Below, one piece after another: positions 30,691 to 36,363 of a stretch of 36,363 nt of DNA. Numbering within the stretch: the stretch's first letter is position 1; every line of letters starts with the position of its first letter. A model generated the notes under the pieces. That model was given only the letters and a program-made list of their open reading frames with translations. It was not told where the DNA came from and made no database searches. Made by a program: the position numbers and the translations under genes. This DNA comes from Gammaproteobacteria bacterium. Lineage in GTDB: Bacteria; Pseudomonadota; Gammaproteobacteria; Steroidobacterales; Woeseiaceae. The stretch spans positions 1 to 36,363 of the forward strand of contig JAUHZT010000017.1 in the NCBI GenBank assembly GCA_030425905.1, given 5' to 3'.

Positions 30691-31479
30691 ATGACCGTAA
30701 CTATCAAGACCAAAGAAGAGCAGGACAAAATGCGAGTCGCCGGGCGGCTGGCCGCCGATGTGCTTGACATGATCGGAGATTATGTAAAACCGGGTGTCAC
30801 CACGGGCGAATTGGACCAGGTATGCCATGACTACATCACGGGCACGCAGAACGCAGTACCCGCCCCGCTCAATTACCGGGGATTTCCCAAATCCATCTGT
30901 ACTTCGGTCAATCACGTTGTTTGCCATGGCATCCCGGGCGACAAGACGCTCAAATCCGGCGATGCCGTCAATATTGATATCACCGTGATCAAGGACGGTT
31001 TTCACGGTGACACGAGCCGCATGTTTTTCGTCGGCAAGCCGGGCATCCAGGCGCAGCGCCTGTCTGACGTGGCCTTCGAGGCAATGTGGCTCGGCATTCG
31101 CGAACTTGCGCCGGGCAAATTTCTTGGCGACGTGGGCGAAGCTATTCAAACCTTTGTTGAAAAAAACCGCTTCTCGGTCGTCCGGGAATACTGCGGCCAC
31201 GGCATCGGTCGGGTTTTTCATGAGGACCCGCAAGTCCTGCACTACGGTCATCGCGGTGCCGGAATGGAATTGCGTGAGGGTATGACGCTGACCGTCGAAC
31301 CCATGGTGAATGCCGGCAAACGGCAGGTAAAGCTGCTGAACGATGGCTGGACCGTGGTAACCAAGGATCACAGCCTGTCTGCCCAGTGGGAGCACACGGT
31401 GCTGATTACCGCCGATGGTTTCGAGGTATTGACACTGGGTGCCGAAGCCCGCGCAAACCTCGCCAAAACCGGCTCCTGA
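30691..31479 (+). CDS. map: Type I methionine aminopeptidase
   Basis: Removes the initiator methionine from nascent proteins. It has 262 residues. All five metal ligands can be placed: Asp96 (NIDIT), Asp107 (HGDTS), His170 (GHGIGRVFHEDP), Glu203 (TVEPM) and Glu234 (WEHTVLIT); His79 (CHGIP) is the substrate-site His. The open frame begins at 30607, but ATG 30691 gives the family start MTVTIKTKEE. It diverges from rpsB across a 284-base gap, the usual arrangement. That gap holds the rpsB promoter and leader; a clear promoter for map is not visible. The glnD ATG follows its stop codon directly. Confidence 0.97.
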   Translation: MTVTIKTKEEQDKMRVAGRLAADVLDMIGDYVKPGVTTGELDQVCHDYITGTQNAVPAPLNYRGFPKSICTSVNHVVCHGIPGDKTLKSGDAVNIDITVIKDGFHGDTSRMFFVGKPGIQAQRLSDVAFEAMWLGIRELAPGKFLGDVGEAIQTFVEKNRFSVVREYCGHGIGRVFHEDPQVLHYGHRGAGMELREGMTLTVEPMVNAGKRQVKLLNDGWTVVTKDHSLSAQWEHTVLITADGFEVLTLGAEARANLAKTGS

Positions 31480-34083
31480 ATGCTCGCGGTTCCTGAAAGA
31501 CGCGCAGCGCTCGACGCCGCCGACGCCGACCTGAAACAGCGCTTCCTTGACGGTGAGTCAGTCGTGCACCTCGTGCATGAACGTGCCGTCATTGTTGACA
31601 AGGTACTGATCGATCTCTGGCACGAGCATGCCGTGGATCTCGCCGGTGACGCGGCGCTCGTTGCCGTGGGTGGCTATGGTCGTGGCGAGCTGCACCCCTC
31701 CTCAGACGTTGACATCATGGTGCTGCTGCCCGAATCCTTCGACCCGGCAGGCAATGAACAACTGTCGGCGTTCATCACGTCCCTGTGGGATGTAGGGCTC
31801 GAGATAGGTCACAGCGTACGCACGGTAAAGCAGTGCCGCAGCGAGGCTGAGGCCGACCTCAGCGTTGCCACCACACTGATGGAATCGCGCCTGCTGGATG
31901 GCCCCGCCGAATTGTTTGCCGAGATGGAACAGGCGGTCGGACCCGATGAGATCTGGCCGTCAAACCGCTTCTTCGAGGAAAAGCGCAAGGAACAGATTGC
32001 ACGGCACCATCGCTACGACGATACCGCCTACAACCTCGAACCGAATGTCAAAGGCAGCCCGGGCGGCCTGCGCGACATCCAGATGATCGGCTGGGTCGCC
32101 AAACGGCATTTTGACTGTTCCACCTTTCGCGAACTCGTGGACCACAAATTTCTGACCCAGGGACAACTCAAGCGGCTGCAGGAAGGGCGCAATTTTCTCT
32201 GGCGGGTGCGCTTTGCGCTGCACGTGCTCACCGGGCGTCAGGAAGACCGGATCTTGTTCGACTACCAGATCAAGCTTGCGGAAATGCTGGGCTACGAAGA
32301 CGCGAGCTATACGCTTGCCGTCGAACAACTCATGCAGCGCTATTACCGGACCGTTATGGACCTGTCGCGCCTGAATGAAATGCTGCTGCAGTTGTTCGAA
32401 GAAGCTATCCTGATGGACCCGGACGCCGCGGCGCAACCGCTGAATGCGCGCTTCCAGGTCAAGAACGGCTTTCTGCAAACGGCGCACAACAAGGTCTTTA
32501 CCAACCACCCGTCTGCCTTGCTGGAGCTGTTCCAGGTACTGCAGGAACACCCTGAAATTCGTGGCGTCAGCGCGTACACGATCGGGGCAATAAAACGTAA
32601 CCTGCACCTCATCGACGAAGGCTTCCGTCAGAATCCGCGCAACCATCGCCTGTTTCTTTCAATTCTACGGGCACCCGAAGGTGTAACCCATGAACTGCGG
32701 CGCATGAACCTCTACGGCGTACTGGGACTTTATATCCCGGCGTTTGGGCGGATCGTCGGACGCATGCAGTACGACCTGTTCCATGCGTACACGGTCGACG
32801 AGCACACATTGTTTGTCGTTAGCAATTTGCGCCGCTTCGCGCTCAGCCGTTTTGACCATGAGTACCCGCAGTGCAGCCGTATAATGCAGTCGCTCGACAA
32901 GCCCGAGCTGCTGTATCTCGCAGGCTTGTTCCATGACATTGCAAAAGGCCGTGGCGGCGACCATTCGGTTGTCGGCGCCGTCGATGCAGAGTCATTTTGC
33001 CTGGAAAATGGCATCGGCAAGTACGATGCAGCCACGGTTGCCTGGCTCGTCCGTCAGCACCTGGCTTTATCCACAACCGCACAGAAGAAGGATATCGGCG
33101 ACCCCGACGTTATTAATGAATTTGCCGCGCTGGTGGGCGACCAGCTGCATCTCGACTATCTCTACCTGCTAACCATCGCCGATGTACGAGGCACAAACCC
33201 GAAGCTATGGAACTCCTGGAAAGCCTCTTTGTTTCAGGACCTGTATGACCTGACATCGCGTGCATTACGGCGCGGGCTTGAGAACCCTATCAACCGGGAA
33301 CTCCTCGCCGCCGAAACCCAGGCGGAAGCCCGCGAAGCCCTGCATGCCCTGAATCTCGATGATGAGAAGATCGATGCGGTCTGGGCAACGCTTGATGAAG
33401 ATTACTTCATTCGCCACAAGAGCGACGAAATTGTCTGGCATACCGAATGGCTTGCAGGCTCTGACACGGGTTCTGACAATGGGTTGATAGACGTGCGCAA
33501 AAAGCCCGGTGGCGACGGCATCGAAGCCGTTCTCTACACACCGCGGACACACCACACATTCGCCCATACAACAGCCGTGGTCGATGAACTCGGCATGACG
33601 ATTGTCGATGCACGCATCGTGCCGCTGCAAAACGACTATAGCCTCGACTCGTACATTTGCATGGAGCTGGACAAGCGCATAGAGATCGACGAGGCGCGCA
33701 TCAGTAAAGTGCGGCGTATGCTTACCGGGATTCTTACCGCCGCCGACCACGAAGTTACAAAAGTGACTCGCGCCGTACCGCGGCAGGCTCGCATGTTCAA
33801 GACTGAAACGACCATCGATTTCCTGCGCGTATCGCGCCAGGGCCAGAACGTTATGGAACTCGTTGCAGCCGACAGGCCTGGCCTGCTCAGCAAGGTTGGC
33901 CAGGTCTTTATCGAACTGGGCATAGACATCCACACAGCCAAAATTATGACCATCGGCGAACGTGCGGAAGACGTCTTTTACATTACGAACGAATCCGGAC
34001 TACCGCTTGATGAGGCTGCACAGCAAACGCTGCGCGCCAGGCTCATCGAAAAACTCGACAGCAAACAGGCAGCGAATCGCTGA
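31480..34083 (+). CDS. glnD: Bifunctional uridylyltransferase/uridylyl-removing enzyme GlnD
   Basis: Senses glutamine and adds or removes UMP on the PII proteins, setting nitrogen control. It has 867 residues (E. coli 890). The nucleotidyltransferase motif GGYGRGELHPSSDVD (64-78) is intact, and KGSPGGLRDIQMIGW marks the linker domain. The HD hydrolase motif LFHDIAKGRGGDHS lies at about 481-494. Two C-terminal ACT domains follow (about 690-765 and 795-865; the second has VAADRPGLLSKVGQVF). It abuts map with no spacing and is 12 bases before dapD. All functional domains look complete. Confidence 0.97.
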   Translation: MLAVPERRAALDAADADLKQRFLDGESVVHLVHERAVIVDKVLIDLWHEHAVDLAGDAALVAVGGYGRGELHPSSDVDIMVLLPESFDPAGNEQLSAFITSLWDVGLEIGHSVRTVKQCRSEAEADLSVATTLMESRLLDGPAELFAEMEQAVGPDEIWPSNRFFEEKRKEQIARHHRYDDTAYNLEPNVKGSPGGLRDIQMIGWVAKRHFDCSTFRELVDHKFLTQGQLKRLQEGRNFLWRVRFALHVLTGRQEDRILFDYQIKLAEMLGYEDASYTLAVEQLMQRYYRTVMDLSRLNEMLLQLFEEAILMDPDAAAQPLNARFQVKNGFLQTAHNKVFTNHPSALLELFQVLQEHPEIRGVSAYTIGAIKRNLHLIDEGFRQNPRNHRLFLSILRAPEGVTHELRRMNLYGVLGLYIPAFGRIVGRMQYDLFHAYTVDEHTLFVVSNLRRFALSRFDHEYPQCSRIMQSLDKPELLYLAGLFHDIAKGRGGDHSVVGAVDAESFCLENGIGKYDAATVAWLVRQHLALSTTAQKKDIGDPDVINEFAALVGDQLHLDYLYLLTIADVRGTNPKLWNSWKASLFQDLYDLTSRALRRGLENPINRELLAAETQAEAREALHALNLDDEKIDAVWATLDEDYFIRHKSDEIVWHTEWLAGSDTGSDNGLIDVRKKPGGDGIEAVLYTPRTHHTFAHTTAVVDELGMTIVDARIVPLQNDYSLDSYICMELDKRIEIDEARISKVRRMLTGILTAADHEVTKVTRAVPRQARMFKTETTIDFLRVSRQGQNVMELVAADRPGLLSKVGQVFIELGIDIHTAKIMTIGERAEDVFYITNESGLPLDEAAQQTLRARLIEKLDSKQAANR

Positions 34084-34095
34084 ACGGACGACAGC

Positions 34096-34914
34096 ATGCA
34101 AGAACAAAAAGCACTCATAGAAAAAGCATTTGATTCAGGATTGGACAATATCGATGCGGCGGAACTGAAAGCCGCCGTCGATGACGCCATTGGCTTGCTC
34201 GATTCCGGCGAGGCGCGGGTCGCTGAGCCAACAGCCAGTGGCTGGCAGGTGAACCAGTGGCTCAAGAAGGCTGTTCTGCTCAGCTTTCGCCTTAGCGACA
34301 ACAAGCTGATTGAAGGCGCGCACAGTCGTTTTTACGACAAAGTCGACATGAAATACGCAGACTACACACAGGCGGACTTTGCCAGCGACGGCGTGCGTGT
34401 GGTGCCGGACGCCATCGTGCGCAAGGGTGCTCACGTGGCCAGTGACGTTGTACTGATGCCGAGCTATGTGAATATCGGCGCCTACGTTGACAGTGGCACG
34501 ATGGTTGACACCTGGGCAACCGTCGGTAGCTGTGCGCAGATAGGTAAGAACGTCCATCTTTCCGGCGGCGTTGGTATTGGTGGCGTGCTCGAACCGGTAC
34601 AGGCAGGTCCAACCATTATTGAAGACGATTGCTTCATCGGTGCCCGGTCGGAAATAGTTGAAGGCGTCGTGGTCGAGAAAGGCTCGGTTATTTCAATGGG
34701 CGTTTACATCGGACAAAGCACGAAGATATACAATCGCGAAACGGACGAGATCAGCTACGGTCGCATCCCGGCCGGTTCTGTGGTCGTTTCCGGCAGCCTG
34801 CCTGCCGCAAACGGCAGGTACTCGCTATACTGTGCCGTAATCGTCAAAACGGTCGATGCGAAGACACGGGCCAAAACCGGGCTGAACGAGTTATTGCGTA
34901 ACGCACAACAATAA
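34096..34914 (+). CDS. dapD: 2,3,4,5-tetrahydropyridine-2,6-dicarboxylate N-succinyltransferase
   Basis: Succinylates tetrahydrodipicolinate in the succinylase branch of lysine and meso-diaminopimelate synthesis. It has 272 residues (E. coli 274). An N-terminal helical domain ends near 90; then a left-handed beta-helix runs through [49 protein letters not shown]-type repeats, of which [15 protein letters not shown] is the most diagnostic part. The end [19 protein letters not shown] is standard. The map-glnD-dapD order is common; dapC and dapE, which often accompany it, are not here. Confidence 0.97.
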   Translation: MQEQKALIEKAFDSGLDNIDAAELKAAVDDAIGLLDSGEARVAEPTASGWQVNQWLKKAVLLSFRLSDNKLIEGAHSRFYDKVDMKYADYTQADFASDGVRVVPDAIVRKGAHVASDVVLMPSYVNIGAYVDSGTMVDTWATVGSCAQIGKNVHLSGGVGIGGVLEPVQAGPTIIEDDCFIGARSEIVEGVVVEKGSVISMGVYIGQSTKIYNRETDEISYGRIPAGSVVVSGSLPAANGRYSLYCAVIVKTVDAKTRAKTGLNELLRNAQQ

Positions 34915-34936
34915 GACACATATTCGAGGCAAATGA

Positions 34937-35296
34937 GTGTTAAAGGTTTACGGAATCAAGAGTTGTGATACCTGCCGCAAGGCCATGACGTTTCTCACAA
35001 ACAAAGGCATTGAGTTTCAGTTTCATGATGTGCGAGAAGACGGTCTGAATATTCAGATGCTCGAACGCTGGGCTGATCGAATCGATTGGCAAAAACTGCT
35101 CAACAAGCAAAGCCTGACGTGGCGCAAAGTGCCGGAAGCCGATCGGGCGGACATGAACCGCAACAAGGCGCTGGCAACGATGCTCGACCAGCCAACGCTG
35201 CTCAAGCGACCGGTCTTCGAGCACGACGACTATATTGCAGTTGGCTTCTCCGAGGCACGATTCGGCGACTTTCTGGCAAAGCAATCAAACGGGTAA
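34937..35296 (+). CDS. ArsC/Spx-family thiol protein (YffB-like)
   Basis: A 119-residue thioredoxin-fold protein of the ArsC/Spx family closest to YffB. The N-terminus VYGIKSCDTCRKAMTFL carries Cys10 and Cys13 (CxxC), whereas E. coli YffB has a single Cys there. FHDVREDGLN, the TWRK segment and LLKRPVFEHDD (Lys-Arg-Pro, family hallmark) are present. True arsenate reduction is unproven for this branch; a glutathione-dependent reductase role is often suggested. The start is GTG at 34937 with CGAGGC about eight bases upstream. The dapD neighbourhood is the usual location, often followed by dapE, which is absent here. Confidence 0.85.
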   Translation: MLKVYGIKSCDTCRKAMTFLTNKGIEFQFHDVREDGLNIQMLERWADRIDWQKLLNKQSLTWRKVPEADRADMNRNKALATMLDQPTLLKRPVFEHDDYIAVGFSEARFGDFLAKQSNG

Positions 35297-35303
35297 TCAG
35301 TTC

Positions 35304-35735
35304 ATGGTGTCCAATTTGACCAAGCTCGGTGTTTTCGGAATAACCGTACTGGCTGCGCTATGCCTCACTGAGCCAGCTTCCGCGCACCATGGCTGGGGCG
35401 GTTATTCCGTCGAACTGAATGAGTCGATGACGGTTACAGAGGTGCGATGGATCAACCCGCATGACATCGTGATTGCCAAAGATGCCAGCGGCAAGGAATG
35501 GCGATTGCTGCTCGCACCGCCGCTGCGCAACCGCCGCTTTGGCTTCGGGCCGGGCACCATTGAAGTGGGTGATGTCGTGCAGATTCTCGGTGCCGCACAC
35601 GCATCGCGCGCTGAGGCAAAGGTGCATGTCATCACACGCAAGGATGAAGAGGTATATCGCTACTACTACGACAGCGGCCTCGACAGCCAGGAACGAATTG
35701 GCGGCACCGTCCAGCAACCGCGCAACAACAAGTAA
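35304..35735 (+). CDS. Exported DUF6152-like protein
   Basis: A 143-residue protein with a signal peptide (VFGITVLAALCLTEPASA, cleavage before HHGWGG). The mature N-terminus HHGWGGYSVE, then the strand VTEVRWINPHDIVIAKD and GDVVQILGAAHA, are the pattern of the DUF6152 family of small periplasmic beta-rich proteins. The exposed His-His pair after cleavage could bind a metal, but no function is known to me. The start ATG 35304 is chosen over an upstream in-frame ATG that would place a polar stretch before the signal. It lies seven bases after the ArsC-like gene and converges with the symporter gene across 12 bases. No terminator with a T-run is seen. Confidence 0.75.
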   Translation: MVSNLTKLGVFGITVLAALCLTEPASAHHGWGGYSVELNESMTVTEVRWINPHDIVIAKDASGKEWRLLLAPPLRNRRFGFGPGTIEVGDVVQILGAAHASRAEAKVHVITRKDEEVYRYYYDSGLDSQERIGGTVQQPRNNK

Positions 35736-35747
35736 TAACGCCGCGTT

Positions 35748-36363
35748 TCAGGCGGTACGCTTGTCGAGGATAGCCGCCAGCGCGAGTACGGCCGGAATCA
35801 CCAGCAGGCTTGCCATGGCGGCAGAAACCCCGGGGTTTGCAAAGATCATCGTTGCGCCTGAAAAAAGACTGTCTCCGAAGAACACGAGCACCACGTAGAG
35901 CAGAAACGCAAGCGCGGAACTGCACCAGGCAAGAATCAGGCGCGGCGCTGTAAACAACACGCCTAACAGCAAGGGTGGCGCACTGGCCACCGCCATGCCA
36001 TAGACGCCCGTCTGACCAAAGATCCCCAGCAAGCGCGGCGGTTGCAGGTTTATCAGGAAGGCAGCGACGGCAATTACCAGCAAGACGACATGGCTTGCGC
36101 GCAGCGCAAATGCCATGCGTTGCTCTTCACTGCGCTGATCACCCTTCGCCTGCAGGTTCAGTACCAGATCGTTAGCCGCAATCGTTGACAGTGACACGAG
36201 CAGCCCGTCCAGCGTGGACATAGCGGCGGCAAGCAGGACGACACTGATTATCGTGAACACCCACTCCGGGAACACGGACTTCAGGTACATCGTCATCACG
36301 AGGTCCTGGCGGAACTGCCCCGATGTCGCGTCAACAAGGGCGGCATCCGGCACTGCGAAGTGG
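35748..36363 (-). CDS. Sodium:solute symporter family protein, C-terminal part (5' end outside window)
   Basis: About 205 residues of the C-terminal half of a membrane transporter of the SSS family. The signature AAAMSTLDGLLVSLSTIAANDLV (approximately the family motif MSTxDSxLxxxSTxxxxDL, here with Gly for the second Ser) is followed by six hydrophobic segments. A GTG at 36353 could look like a start, but the frame stays open to the window edge (residues HFA before it), so the gene continues to the right. The substrate cannot be told from this part. It is convergent with the DUF6152-like gene and belongs to a different transcription unit from map-glnD-dapD. Confidence 0.88.
   Translation of the reverse strand, partial: HFAVPDAALVDATSGQFRQDLVMTMYLKSVFPEWVFTIISVVLLAAAMSTLDGLLVSLSTIAANDLVLNLQAKGDQRSEEQRMAFALRASHVVLLVIAVAAFLINLQPPRLLGIFGQTGVYGMAVASAPPLLLGVLFTAPRLILAWCSSALAFLLYVVLVFFGDSLFSGATMIFANPGVSAAMASLLVIPAVLALAAILDKRTA

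Noticed and set aside
35736-35756. Short CCGC/GCGG repeat between the converging DUF6152-like and symporter genes
   Set aside because: The stem is only about four bases with no T-run, too weak for a bidirectional terminator.

Overview
The window is a compact stretch of a gammaproteobacterial chromosome. This follows from gene order and from the Gram-negative envelope genes it carries (lpxD, lpxA, lpxB, kdsA, bamA, skp, nlpD). The lineage within the class cannot be fixed from the sequence alone. A yqaA gene between pcm and nlpD, an Smr gene beside truD/surE, and an unknown gene coupled to recJ recall Xanthomonadales-like or other early-branching gammaproteobacteria more than enterics. There are no rRNA or tRNA genes, insertion sequences, phage genes or CRISPR arrays. 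No gene-free gap exceeds 300 bases.

Layout. Positions 1-1713 (minus) hold the N-terminal third of recJ and, overlapping its start, a conserved gene of unknown function. A small Mth938-like gene (plus) lies between that pair and rpoS. From rpoS (2141) to rpsB (30406) almost everything is on the minus strand and tightly packed. In transcription order it runs rpsB-tsf-pyrH-frr-uppS-cdsA-(35-codon ORF)-rseP-bamA-skp-lpxD-lpxA-lpxB-rnhB-dnaE-accA-tilS-pyrG-kdsA-eno-ftsB-truD, then surE-pcm-yqaA-nlpD-rpoS, with one Smr gene on the opposite strand between truD and surE. Divergent from rpsB, the plus strand carries map-glnD-dapD, an ArsC/Spx-like gene and an exported DUF6152-type protein. The window ends in a 5'-truncated sodium:solute symporter gene (minus).

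How the genes work together. The block links translation (S2, EF-Ts, RRF, Map), UMP and CTP synthesis (PyrH, PyrG), and envelope construction: undecaprenyl-PP and CDP-diacylglycerol precursors, lipid A first steps, Kdo-8-P, and the BamA/Skp outer-membrane protein route. It also holds replication and repair (DnaE, RnhB, RecJ), fatty-acid initiation (AccA), tRNA modification (TilS, TruD), division (FtsB, NlpD) and the stationary-phase/protein-repair module (SurE, Pcm, RpoS).

Most interesting signal. The canonical gene order is kept almost perfectly, yet specific members are missing from their usual slots. dxr is absent between cdsA and rseP, ispD and ispF are absent between ftsB and truD, and fabZ is absent between lpxD and lpxA. 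The first two losses both hit the MEP isoprenoid pathway at separate sites, although the IPP-consuming uppS remains. This suggests that the organism makes isoprenoids by another route, such as mevalonate, or has moved the genes. Other points are a roughly 98-residue Lys/Ala/Glu-rich tail on ribosomal protein S2, an LpxA with Met at the acyl-ruler position, a KdsA with the metal-binding-type Cys, a hairpin in the pyrG leader, and a good rpsB promoter with a GC-rich discriminator. No clearly new multigene system (defence, secretion, mobile) is visible.
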